A stretch of DNA of 64,000 bases, taken from assembly GCA_015039365.1 (NCBI GenBank), contig WION01000252.1, positions 1-64,000 on the forward strand, read 5' to 3'. Positions 1 to 11,206 of the stretch are shown piece by piece. Both the position numbers and the translations under genes were made by a program. Origin of the DNA: Amanita rubescens. Lineage: Eukaryota; Basidiomycota; Agaricomycetes; Agaricales; Amanitaceae. A model generated the notes under the pieces. The model was given only the letters and a program-made list of their open reading frames with translations. It did not search any database and was not told where the DNA came from. Numbering within the stretch: position 1 is the first letter of the stretch; every line of letters starts with the position of its first letter.

Positions 1-1830
1 TCTCGGATGGACACGTACCTCCGACAACTTGGTTCAACTCGGCTCTCAAATGCCTTTTGCTTCATACATCTTCACTATCCGTCGTGATCCGTGCGTATGG
101 ATGGGAACCGAAGATCCAGATGTGAAGTCTGAAGCTTTTGAGGCGTGATTATGAAGCACAGGCGACGACACGTACATGGTCCGTAATTTCCTCTTGGAGG
201 ACGAATCTGAGCGTCGTTCCAACGTAATGTCAATGGAAGCAGCTTTAGGTTTGGCGGGGCTTCAAATCGTCTTGAATTCCATCTGAGCGATCCATCACTA
301 TTCGTTAATACTTCGTGATCGCGGACACCAATAACCTTACCATCGCAAAGACGCGTCTCCTCTTTTCGTTTTCCTGACTATTTCTTAGTGACGCCCGGTC
401 AACTGAGACCACACGATCACTTTGCTCCTTTCGTCTATCGCCACGTCATCCTGTCTTTTCACGGTTGCCTCCCTCTCCTTCGCTCGTTTCGCTTTATAAG
501 TTCCCCAGTCGTGTTCGTCTGAGACCATAAAACGAACCGAAAAAGCGAAACCTTTGTTCAGTTTTGGGCGCTGCGAAGCTACGATGGGTTTTCCATGGCG
601 CTTCCCACTGTTAGCTTTTCAATGCCATACCCAGTTGGACACGCTGTGGAACAAACCATGTCAGCCGTTAACAGACGAATGAACAAAAAACACGCAACCT
701 GGAAAGCTTCTCGGTCAGTTTGTTAGAGAAAAGACGATTGTTAGAGAAAAGACGACGATACTTGTCCGGCAGAATGGTCTTGCGTTTGGCGCTTTTCGTC
801 TTCTGACCGACATCCTTGTATCACAGCTTTTCGCCATGAAGCTGTGCGTAGGTAGTAAGAAACGTTGACGGGTGGCCGGGGGATTGGGTACTCACTGGTC
901 CTTGTCTGTTTCGTACTATTAAACTCGCTACGCGATATAAAAAAAGTTAAGCTATACTTACGTGGAATCTTTAAGTGGCAGTTGTTATATCAGACGACTC
1001 GACGTGGGAGGTGTAACGGTCCATGAACCTATAGTCGTATTAGCATTCGCTGAAGGCAAAACGCAATTGGTAACGCACCTATATAACGGCTGCTTTCTAT
1101 CCATGCACGTTCTCGTTTCGGAACCATCGTTAAACGTGTTGACGGCTAATAGACCCAACATAAGCAAATCCGTAAGCGATGTAGTGGCAGCACGTACCGA
1201 TTTGCTTCCCTTCTGGCCAAACGAGATCTAGGACGGACAGAGTCAGCCGAGTTGGACACAAAGCGCAGGGATTGACCCCGTTGGTAGTCTGGTTCCAAGT
1301 TGATATCGCAGTGGTCTATTGGGATCCTATTGAGTGAAACTAGCAGGAAAAAGAAGATGGGCACTGACTGTAGAGAGCCTGGATGGACCTTGAACGCGTT
1401 TTTTACACTAAATCCACCTGCTGATGAGTTTGACTTTTTCCTTGAGGAAGAGGGTCCGTATTACTATTCGTCGTTGTCGATTTCGGTGAGTTCAAGTTTG
1501 CGGTTGTTGTAGTTGTTGGTGATGTTGACCGGCATATTCGGACCGGTTGATCACAGCATTTCCGTCACGTCGTCATCGTCGCTCCCAAAGATGGCTTCGC
1601 AGACATGCTCTAAGCAATAACAAGCGTCTCTGGCGCGCGCTTTCCAGCGGGATTGTATGACTGGAAGGCACAAACCCACCCCGAGAATAAACCAGAGCAA
1701 GACGCTCAGTCATGTACTCTCCTGTTGGTGATCCCTTGCATGCACGACACAACCCTCTTCGGTTCCCCACGTCTACCCACTCGTCATCGTCCTCCACATT
1801 GCAAGGAAGACTCTAGCGCACAATCTCTAC
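1..1830. other. No gene supported
   Basis: Only short open frames without recognisable domains occur here. A 15-base stretch beginning gttagagaaaagac is repeated back to back near 722-755. No tRNA, rRNA or transposon signature was seen. The stretch may hold promoter or untranslated sequence of flanking genes. Confidence 0.4.
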
Positions 1831-1859
1831 GTTCACTCTGAACGAGTCATGGGGACTGC

Positions 1860-3600
1860 GTTTCTTAAAGGTCTTCCACGTCCGCTTGGGTCGAAGACGT
1901 GCTGCGGAATGGATACCCACCGTGTCTCCTGGATCGTTTGCGCAACTCGTCCCAGGAGGAATCGAGAAGGAAAGCAAACACAATCCTCGAATCCTCCCTC
2001 CGTCGCCGACGATCGAATGGGAACTGACCGGAACCGGGCGCCTCTTCTACAAACTCGAGCTGACACTAAACGCTCTCAACAACAAATCAGGACCACAGCA
2101 GGAAGGAGAGTGTACGATATGGGCTACCTCACAAAACAGACTCTACGGCCCCTTCCTCCCTATAATCCAACCTCTCAGTTACGGCGTCCCTCTCGACGGA
2201 AAAGGAAAAAAACCCCTCCGCTCACCCTCCCCGCCTTCCTCAGGCTCAGAAGAAGGAGCAACCCAAATCCACCTCTCGGCATGCTCACCCTTCTCTCCGC
2301 CGGTATACACCCCCACTTTCTGCTCCACCACCACCTCTTTTATCCGAGCACCGATCCCTTCTAAGGCAATTCACTCGACGAAGGCGTCCCTGACAGCCCA
2401 AACCAACACCCTCCGCCGAAGCAGCTCAACCCCGAGGACATTTCACCGCATAGGATCGTCCCGGATTACCCGTTCCTCTCCGCGGCGAGGTATGAGAATA
2501 TGAAAGAGGCGTGGGGGAACTTGATCAACATCGCTCAAGATATTGGAGGTGTCATAGACGAAGACGAGTATGAGGATTATAGTGACGAGGGTGAGGATGA
2601 GCGGCGATGACGATGACGATGACAATACCGACAACGTCGGGGACGACGTGAGTCTCAATTTCCTAATCTTACCTGACTCTGACCTTGCCCGCATACAGGT
2701 TTCGACAATACCCAAAGACGTCTTCTCAGATACCCAATATTCTGAACCGTCTAGCGGCCAACCCACTAACGCTGCTTCACCTTTTTCACCCACTGGAGAA
2801 GGAGTGGATGGAGAAGAAGGCCAAGGCCTCACGAACCACGAATGGTCCGTTTCGATCTGAAATACGCGTCGTTGGGTCGAACGACTCGTCGATTCTTTTT
2901 CTTATCTTGATTTTGTCAGGATGGGAGGTGTAGCCGGGTATTGGAAGGATGGAATCAAGGAACGGTGGGAGGCATTGAAAGCTCGTCGGGGAGAGCCAAA
3001 TGCCGACAACGCAGTCACAGAAATGGAGGCGTGTTGTGTATTGGATGGGTTATCAAGATTTGTTGCGTGCGTGTTCTCTCCTATTCTCTGATTCACACAA
3101 CTGACCCACGCAAGCACAGCAAGTCCCACCATATTAAGGCGAATGAGAGACACGACTTCTCACCACCGCTTTTGCGGTCAAGAACAGGCCGATCAACAGG
3201 CAACGAAGAAGACATCAACGAGGCACTCGGCTATTCCCAATCACGCTATTCATAACGGGGCACTCTCCGCCTCCTCGTCCTACACCTTCTTCCCCCTGAA
3301 CCCAAATTCAAGACGAATCAGCTGATCTAAAGGCCGGCGAATCTAAATTGGCAGAGGAAGGTACCAGAATGCAACCGCCGATTGGGAAGTTGAAAGGGAC
3401 AGTCAAGATGATCAGTGATGGGGCCATTTTATGGACCACGGCGAGTGTCCCACGTTTCCTCTTACTCGTTTATTAATATGAAAGTAGACGTTGAGCTATG
3501 TTGAACAAGATGATCCAGAATGGGTCGTGAATGGTGTTCAGATTGGATGTATTGGTTCAGCGGCTGGGTTCGTGGTGCAGAGCAGTGTCTCTTTTGTTCA
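1860..3600 (+). pseudogene. Fragmented or poorly resolved multi-exon gene, function unknown
   Basis: Several plus-strand blocks read like ordinary protein but do not join into one clean model. The block starting near 1865 contains IEWELTGTGRLFYKLELTL and, further on, CTIWATSQNRLYGPF. The block near 2430-2600 contains RIVPDYPFLSAARYENM and an acidic tail. The block near 2925-3060 contains YWKDGIKERWEALKARRGEP and VTEMEACCVLDGLSRFV. The block near 3330-3600 contains GAILWTT, then DDPEWVVNGVQIGCIGSAAG. The last resembles, from memory, the conserved C-terminal part of a common basidiomycete family, but I cannot name it. Some junctions have usable GT-AG sites (for example a donor after the RFV block at about 3067), others do not. 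It may be an intact gene whose splicing I cannot resolve, or a decaying copy. Confidence 0.3.
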
Positions 3601-4511
3601 TTAATGCTATTACGGTTGTCGTTTGGGGCTTGTAGCACTCGGGGAGATCCGGTTGGGCCGAGTTGGCAATGGAATGTATAGTTACGCAGTATCTGTGTAA
3701 ACGCGACAGCATTTTCCTTATTGATTAGATAAAGCCTTCCCGAGAGATACAAAGCGTCTATGGCACAATACAGAACTGGACTCCACCAAACAAATCACTT
3801 CGGAAAGCTACTAACCGCAGAGAGAAAATGGCTGGATGGATGGAGGGATACGACACTGAGAATCTGAATCGTGATCAGGGCGGCCGAGAGTAGGTGCGCA
3901 TTGTGCAGCAAGACTCCTGTTGCGATCCGTTACTATCGATATCGATATTCCAAACAATGGGAAATACTACCGTCACGGTCCTTCCTCGTCAACACATTCA
4001 CCAGGCATTCCGAGCGAAATAACATTTGCATCGCGCTATAAGCATTACGAACTGTCGGATATATTAGGTTGAGCGAGAACGTGTAGTCAGATAAGGGCGA
4101 GGAGGATATAACCGTCGAGATTTGCGCTCGGAAGTGCTGGCTGTATGACGAGAATCTGTGGAAGGGCGAGGTCGGTGGCAAAGGAGACACCGTCGTTCGA
4201 CCATGTCCCAGATCACGATGGCGCCGATGACGACGAGAGGAAGGACGGCAGCGGCGGTTTTCCCGTGGGAAGAACAAGATTGGGAACCGAGGAAGATGAG
4301 GTCGTGTTGGACATGAGCGAGGGAGTTCCAGGTTGAGTGCTGGGTTGCTGAGTTCTCGCGCGAGAACAGTGTAGAAGGAAGGGAATAAGGTCTACGAGAC
4401 CTCCTCTCGGCGGTGAGAAAGATCGGTGCCGCGTTAGCCTATTCTTTGACGGACGACGTGGGAGAACTGAAGTGACGGACCCTAAAGCTCTTATCTCCTC
4501 CCCTCATCGAT
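3600..4511. other. Non-coding or unresolved stretch
   Basis: No convincing open frame, repeat or RNA gene was found. The 3' part is immediately upstream of the GTPase gene and should contain its promoter; no TATA-like element was evident to me. Confidence 0.35.
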
Positions 4512-5701
4512 ATGACTGACCAACGGTCGCAGACTGCCAAAGAGTCCAAGGGATTTCGCAATCGCTTGAAGAAGATGTTCGGACGGGTATCGCAGAGCAC
4601 GCCTCCTAATCCCTCGAATTCGCCTCCAGCAGTTGTTGCTCCACCTGCCGTTGTTGTTTCGCCTCCAACCATTTCTGCGCCTCCAGTTGATCTAGTACCC
4701 ACTGTACCAATGATGACGACCGACCTGGTAGAAGCTGCGAAACTCCGGGCCAAGTACACCCACTTCCGTATCCTCGTTATCGGGAGGGCGAATGCTGGTA
4801 AAACGACGCTGCTGAAGCGTGTCTGCAATACAAAGGAGGATCCAGTTTACAGCCAGGTAAGATATCCACTTCGCTTGATACCCTACTACCATCACCCCTT
4901 CACCTACAGATTAACCCGACCTCGAAGGTGATCCTTGCGCATTTCTTCAACCAGGTCATTGACTTTGATGATATAGCGAGGGATTCATAATGTTCATGAC
5001 GAGTTTTCCTTCATGAGCAACCCACAGTTTATCTTCCATGACTCTCCTGGTTTCGAGGCAGGAAGTGAGCAGGAACTTCAGGACGTACACTCTTTCATAC
5101 AGGAGAAGGCGAAAGCAAATGAAGTAAAGGACCAAATCCATGCGATATGGTGTGTTATAATCCTTCCTTTATGTAGCATAACTGACAATGCATTCAGGTT
5201 TTGTTTTGCTCCAGATGTATCTCGCCCGTTATTGGAATTGGAACAGAAGTTCTTTGATGAGAAACATTGTGGGAATGGTAAGATTGTTTAAAAACTCCAA
5301 ACTCTTTAATGTGACTGACAACAGACAGTTCCGGTTGTGGCAATCTTCACAAAATTTGATGATCTCATCACTCAGGTCTATGATAGGAACAAAGAAGATG
5401 AGGAGAATAGGGAAGTTGCTTGTGCTACCTTGAAGGAGAAGTTTGAGAAGCCACTTAAGGGTTACAAGTCTTCACCTCGTGCATATGTCCAAGTTGAATG
5501 TATGTCTCTTCTCCTTTAGCAACCAATCTTGGGACTTATAGCTTGTCCAGCTATTGAGAAGGATGAAGGTAATCATCAGGAACAAGTTGGGGAACTAATC
5601 AAACAGACAGCAGCATCAATTGACAACTTGGCACTGAAGATGTTGTTTGTCACTGTCCAACAGAATAACCTAGAGGTCTGCATTGAATATGCAGTGAACA
5701 A
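4512..5701 (+). CDS. G-domain (P-loop) GTPase-like protein, 5' exons
   Basis: Six exons can be placed: 4512-4856, 4910-4927, 4977-5149, 5198-5277, 5329-5499 and 5542-5701, all with GT-AG introns and continuous frame. The product begins with a Ser/Pro/Val-rich leader of about 75 residues, then a P-loop GRANAGKT (residues 91-98), a G3-type FHDSPGFE segment and a G4 motif TKFD. The later part (IKQTAASIDNLALKMLFV) is typical of the large agaricomycete family of G-domain proteins in the 50S-ribosome-binding-GTPase/AIG1-like P-loop group. Nucleotide binding is likely; the cellular role is unknown. Exon 2 codes only INPTSK, which links to RGIHNVHDEF in exon 3. After 5701 the reading frame is soon lost, and a 69-bp minisatellite separates these exons from a probable C-terminal exon near 8785. 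The gene may therefore be interrupted. Confidence 0.75.
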
Positions 5702-6231
5702 GTCTGTCATCCATTTGTCTGCTGTTGCTTCAATTTATCTCTCTATTTCAGGTTTATCTTTGAGGATACCTCAACAGTGGTACAATTTTTCTTGAATTGT
5801 AGAAATTTGAGTGCTCAAATGAACAAAGTCTGCCTTGATTTACAAAGCTGTATCTTGGTTTGGACATTGCTATTGGCAAGTATGCAAATTGAATGCATTT
5901 TCTTGAGCCATGACTGAAATTGAAGAAGGATCATGTGAGAGTCCACTTCTGCTTCAGCCAGGGAAGATGGTGATGACAGATATTTCAGGATGTAAGTACT
6001 ATCATGACCCAATATTGGTGACAAAGTTTAACCTGGATATTCAGTATGTGAGTATGACATGAAGCTCATTTGGCAATATCCTAATTATGCAAATGATAAG
6101 GGGGAAAATGTAAGAATTTCAAAGGGATAGGAAGGCAACTTGTGAATGTAGTGTATAGGAGGTAATATGCAAGTTATATGGAGAATTCCAAATTGATAGA
6201 AATGATTCACCTCATATCTAGAAGGTGAGTT
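5702..6231. other. Probable intron or decayed coding sequence
   Basis: After the last clear exon the plus strand can be read as FIFEDTST and a further stretch (LQSCILVWTLLLASMQIECI) but with stops and no convincing splice sites. AT-rich unique sequence leads directly into the minisatellite. Confidence 0.35.
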
Positions 6232-8520
6232 GCTATGTGCCTCCTAGCTCAATTTGAATTGCTGACATGTTGCCATGAAATCCCATCCAGTTTGTGAGTG
6301 ACCGTGTGCCTCCTAGCTCAATTTGAATTGCTGACATGTTGCCATGAAATCCCATCCAGTTTGTGAGTGACTGCGTGCCTCCTAGCTCAATTTGAATTGC
6401 TGACATGTTGCCATGAAATCCCATCCAGCGAGTGAGTGACTGTGTGCCTCCTAGCTCAATTTGAATTGCTGACATGTTGCCATGAAATCCCATCCAGCGA
6501 GTGAGTGACTGTGTGCCTCCTAGCTCAATTTGAATTGCTGACATGTTGCCATGAAATCCCATCCAGGGAGTGAGTGACTGTGTGCCTCCTAGCTCAATTT
6601 GAATTGCTGACATGTTGCCATGAAATCCCATCCAGCAAGTGAGTGACTGTGTGCCTCCTAGCTCAATTTGAATTGCTGACATATTGCCATGAAATCCCAT
6701 CCAGGGAGTGAGTTGCTATGTGCCTCCTAGCTCAATTTGAATTGCTGACATGTTGCCATGAAATCCCGTCCAGGGAGTGAGTGACTGTGTGCCTCCTAGC
6801 CCAATTTGAATTGCTGACATGTTGCCATGAAATCCCATCCAGCTTGTGAGTGACTGTGTGCCTCCTAGCTCAATTTGAATTGCTGACATGTTGCCATGAA
6901 ATCCCATCCAGTTTGTGAGTGACTGTGTGCCTCCTAGCTCAATTTGAATTGCTGACATGTTACCATGAAATCCCATCCAGGCAGTGAGTGACTGTGTGCC
7001 TCCTAGCTCAATTTGAATTGCTGACATGTTGCCATGAAATCCCATCCAGGGAGTGAGTGACTGTGTGCCTCCTAGCCCAATTTGAATTGCTGACATGTTG
7101 CCATGAAATCCTGTCCAGGGAGTGAGTGACTGTGTGCCTCCTAGCTCAATTTGAATTGCTGACATGTTGCCATGAAATCCCATCCAGCAAGTGAGTGACT
7201 GTGTGCCTCCTAGCTCAATTTGAATTGCTGACATGTTGCCATGAAATCCCATCCAGGCAGTGAGTGACTGTGTGCCTCCTAGCTCAATTTGAATTGCTGA
7301 CATGTTGCCATGAAATCCCATCCAGTTTGTGAGTGACTGTGCCTCCTAGCCCAATTTGAATTGCTGACATGTTGCCATGAAATCCCATCCAGTTTGTGAG
7401 TGACTGCGTGCCTCCTAGCTCAATTTGAATTGCTGACATGTTGCCATGAAATCCCATCCAGCTTGTGAGTGACTGTGTGCCGAGTCCTAGCTCAATTTGA
7501 ATTGCTGACATGTTGCCATGAAATCCCATCCAGCGAGTGAGTGACTGTGTGCCTCCTAGCTCAATTTGAATTGCTGACATGTTGCCATGAAATCCCATCC
7601 AGCGAGTGAGTGACTGTGTGCCTCCTAGCTCAATTTGAATTGCTGACATGTTGCCATGAAATCCCATCCAGGGAGTGAGTGACTGTGTGCCTCCTAGCTC
7701 AATTTGAATTGCTGACATGTTGCCATGAAATCCCATCCAGGGAGTGAGTGACTGTGTGCCTCCTAGCTCAATTTGAATTGCTGACATGTTGCCATGAAAT
7801 CCCATCCAGCAAGTGAGTGACTGTGTGCCTCCTAGCTCAATTTGAATTGCTGACATGTTGCCATGAAATCCCATCCAGGGAGTGAGTGACTGTGTGCCTC
7901 CTAGCTCAATTTGAATTGCTGACATGTTGCCATGAAATCCCATCCAGACTGCAGTGAGTGACTGTGTGCCTCTTAGCTCAATTTGAATTGCTGACATGTT
8001 GCCATGAAATCCCATCCAGCAAGTGAGTGACTGTGCCTCTAGTAGCTCAATTTGAATTGCTGACATGTTGCCATGAAATCCCATCCAGGGAGTGAGTGAC
8101 TGTGTGCCTCTAGTAGCTCAATTTGAATTGCTGACATGTTGCCATGAAATCCCATCCAGGCAGTGAGTGACTGTGTGCCTCCTAGCCCAATTTGAATTGC
8201 TGACATGTTGCCATGAAATCCCATCCAGTTAGTGAGTGACTGTGTGCCTCCTAGCCCAATTTGAATTGCTGACATGTTGCCATGAAATCCCATCCAGCAA
8301 GTGAGTCACTATGCATTTCCTGAATTGCTGACATCACTCTGACATGTTGCCATGAAATCCCATCCAGGCAGTGAGTGACTGTGTGCCTCCTAGCCCAATT
8401 TGAATTGCTGACATGTTGCCATGAAATCCCATCCAGTTTGTGAGTGACTGTGTGCCTCCTAGCCCAATTTGAATTGCTGACATGTTGCCATGAAATCCCA
8501 TCCAGCAAGTGAGTCACTAT
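6232..8520. repeat. 69-bp minisatellite, about 33 copies
   Basis: Head-to-tail units of 69 bp, nearly identical, built round GTGCCTCCTAGCTCAATTTG and the segments GCTGACATGTTGCCATGAAA and TCCCATCCAG. Right after CCAG stands a variable tetranucleotide (tttg, cgag, ggag, caag, cttg, gcag or ttag), followed by tgagtgactg. Because 69 is a multiple of three and one minus-strand frame has no stop, long open frames run through it (peptide unit of 23 residues starting MGFHGNMSAIQ). Indels near 7340, 7478, 7946 and 8035-8110 change the frame, so I do not call it a gene. It lies between the 5' exons of the GTPase gene and its probable 3' exon, most simply as an expanded intronic minisatellite. The last units (8290-8560) are degenerate. 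Confidence 0.95.
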
Positions 8521-8784
8521 GCATTTCCTGAATTGCTGACATCACTCTCACATCTTATTTAGTTTGTACCTGTCTTCTCCCACCTATTCTCTTTGCCCTA
8601 CTTTATTAATAGGCATGAATTTCACAGGTGAACCATGTTCAGGGTCTTATGGACACTCAATTCAATGTAAGATCATATTTCATTCTTTTCATTCCCTTCA
8701 CTCAAGTATTCCCAATTACATAGGCACCTTCTTTGCATTGTTTCATTGGTCTGATTAATTTTACCCTTTCTCTTATATTTACAG

Positions 8785-9040
8785 TTTCTTACCATTACCT
8801 GTACAGCCATCCTCATCTGTCTTGAACATTCCTTCTGGCTTGTCCAGCAAGGCTGCAATTCCAAGGATGGCTTCACCAAGGCCTGGAAATATTATCTCAA
8901 CGCCCAGCATTCACTGGTTGATCAAGACCTGGACAACCACCTGAGGTCAATGGACATCAATGATTGGTTCATCATGAAGCATTGCCCATCTGAAGAAGAG
9001 TGTGCTGAATACAGAAAAATAGTTCTTAGCAATTTATTAT
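8785..9040 (+). CDS. Probable C-terminal exon of the GTPase-like gene
   Basis: A plus-strand frame bounded by an acceptor (ttatatttacag, ending 8784) and a donor (gtaagt at 9041). The peptide begins FLTITCTAILICLEHSFWL, a hydrophobic segment, and goes on with FTKAWKYYLNAQHSLVDQDL and a charged part ending EEECAEYRKIVLSNLL. It carries no stop and looks like protein, unlike its surroundings. Position and strand fit the C-terminal region of the G-domain protein whose 5' exons end at 5701. The link across the minisatellite is inference, and a final exon after 9041 was not found. Confidence 0.4.
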
Positions 9041-9224
9041 GTAAGTCCAGTTTCTGTCTTCTTTGGGCTGGAATGCTAGCTGATATACATATCTTCAGCA
9101 CATTAATGTAGATTTTATACCTATATATGTATAATGAAGAACCATTTTTTCCTGAAAGTAAAGATATCAATTCAGAGCTTATATGCTTGGTATATCAACC
9201 CTACAATAGCTAGTGATGGGAGGT

Positions 9225-9330
9225 TAAGTTATGTAACCGCAATTAACCGTAACTTAACTGAACCTAACTGCTCGACCAGTTAATTATCAGTTAAGGTTAG
9301 GCCCTTTCCCTAACCTTAACCGGACCGGTT
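9225..9330. repeat. TTAACC/GGTTAA-rich imperfect palindrome
   Basis: About 100 bp rich in alternating ttaacc, ttaact and ggttaa blocks on both strands, able to fold on itself. No coding sense. It may be the edge of a degenerate transposon. Confidence 0.4.
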
Positions 9331-9569
9331 AAATTGTGCAACCTTGTAGAGCTGGTCCTTAGCTTAATTTTGAGCCCTTATTCATGTAATTTGGCCCAGT
9401 GGTTCATGAGATATGAAGTATTTTGTGAAGGGATGTCAAAATTATTGTGTTTCTCATTAGCAATGTGGTCCATGACATGCAAAAAGCAATATACAATTAG
9501 TTTCTCATGTTCAATCTGCTAGCTATTTTTCTCACCACACTCAGAAACATAGCTCTCTGGGATGCTGAT

Positions 9570-9710
9570 TATATAGGCCTAAGTCAGTAAGGGTGGGGGG
9601 TTTAGGGTAAGCAGGGGGGGGTTAAGGGTTATTGGGACTCTCCAGGGTGGTGGGAGGGTAGCACAGAAGGCTTAACTCCTAATTTAGGGTTAAGCATTTT
9701 TGGCTGACCC
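9570..9710. repeat. G-rich stretch with telomere-like words
   Basis: Contains ggtttagggt, ggttaaggg and tttagggttaag among runs of six to eight G. It resembles degenerate interstitial telomeric sequence but is not a regular array. G-quadruplex formation is plausible. Confidence 0.35.
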
Positions 9711-10018
9711 TGGTAGTACTCATGAGGCCAGACTGGTCAGTGCATGCATTTGATGGCTGACCTGGCTGGACAGTAATGAGCCCAGACCTGCTGCACATTT
9801 ATCTGTGTCCTGCCAGGCTGGATGCCCATTGTGATGAGCACAATTACTACCAAACAACATGGCAGACATCTGGTATGTGTACTATGTGTGTGTTGTGTTG
9901 TCTAGGCTGGACAAAGGTTTATGAATGCTTGGTTGGTTTACATTTGTGATACTGCATTTACTACTCAATCTGTGCCCTGCCATATTTGCCAGGACTGGCA
10001 AGTTGTGGTGTTTGGTGA

Positions 10019-10336
10019 CCAAAAATTGACATCCTGTTATGTACTCAACATTCCCATGCTATATAACATCATGTATATTGGCATTATGTTACCTACTCAC
10101 ATTCCCACACTAAAAAAATATTTAATCTTTGTCCCAAGCACTGATCACCATTTATTTAGATTATGATGAGCCCAGACCTACTGTACATGTGTCCAGCCTG
10201 GCTGGACACAGTCAGTAAATGCAGCAGTGCAAGATTAATTTTTTTTAGTGTGGGAATGTGAGTAGGTAACATAATGCCAATATACATGATGTTATATAGC
10301 ATGGGAATGTTGAGTACATAACAGGATGTCAATTTA
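10019..10336. mobile_element. Foldback element with arms of about 100 bp
   Basis: The segment 10019-10120 (from caaaaattgacatcctgtta to cacactaaaaaaat) reappears as its reverse complement at about 10239-10336, nearly without change, with about 118 bp between. The structure is that of a foldback element or MITE. No transposase is encoded. Both arms contain AT-rich unique sequence not seen elsewhere in the window. Confidence 0.7.
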
Positions 10337-10439
10337 TGAATGATCATCTTAATGGCAGAATTAATATTACAAGTGGATTTATGCTGAATAAATACATATT
10401 TTTCAACACTGTACTATGTTTATAGTGGCATATGCAACT

Positions 10440-11035
10440 GTCCAGCTAGGCTGGATATGGTGGAGATGGCATGCCTCCAACTGGCAGTGGTGACATATTG
10501 AGACAAAGGGGGGTTAATCTTACATAGTGTGAGTAATGAACAGTGGGTGATAGTGATAGATGTACTTGGCTATATGACATAGATTTAGATGCCTTATGCA
10601 TCAACTGGCCGGCCAGGCCGGATATGGTGGATACTGCATGTGTATGGGCCTAGTCCCTGAATGGTCTGAGGAATGAACAAGCGACCTGGCATTTACATCC
10701 TACACATCAACCGTCCGGCCTGGCCGGATACGGTTTAGATTTTGACCGGCTGAAGGAGGGGTGGTGATGAATCAGGACAATGGGTCCAGTCCTATTTTGA
10801 TCCGAGCAAAGTTCGGCGATCAGAGTTGTAACAGCCCTTTGCTGTGTGTTTCCTTACCACCATGATCGTAAAACATAAGATAAAACATAGGTGAACATAG
10901 CGTAATGTTATAGGTGAGTGCTCACTATACGCAGGGATTGAACTCATTGTCCCGGTTCATCACTGCCCCTCCCTTCAGCCGGTTGCTGGGTACCCCGTAT
11001 CCGGCCAAGCTGGACAGTTGATGTGTAGGATGTAA
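10440..11035. repeat. Palindromic repeat cluster, left flank of the Spt5-like gene
   Basis: Four copies of a short palindrome of the form GTCCGGCC-x-GGCCGGATACGG occur near 10440, 10605, 10713 and 10995 (the last inverted). They sit in a looser context that also recurs elsewhere (words such as gaacaggcgatgagaacacacgtacttgcc, in part). Near 10810-10875 lies a single arm of the foldback element found at 28875 and 31074. No genes. Confidence 0.75.
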
Positions 11036-11206
11036 ATGCCAGGGGTGTTGAGATGTACGCCATGCCTGATACGGTTCTCTCCCTCTATATCCATCGACAG
11101 CTGTCTCATTTATATGCCAGGATCATTCCAGTTCCATTATCATGAAAAGCTTCATTTATCTGCGTTTAAAAATAAACAGTCCTCACATATGGCTATATAT
11201 AGTACG

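Noticed and set aside
1849..2364. 171-codon plus-strand frame starting MGTAFLKGLP
   Set aside because: Overlaps a frame with better protein sense (the IEWELTGTG block); composition is that of a shadow frame.
6233..8517. Long minus-strand open frames of a 23-residue repeat protein
   Set aside because: They arise because the 69-bp unit has one stop-free frame. Indels shift the frame several times and no flanking start or splice signals support a gene. Kept only as a question in the findings.
6232..8520. CRISPR array
   Set aside because: Units are fully repetitive with only a 4-base variable slot, no unique spacers, and the setting is eukaryotic.
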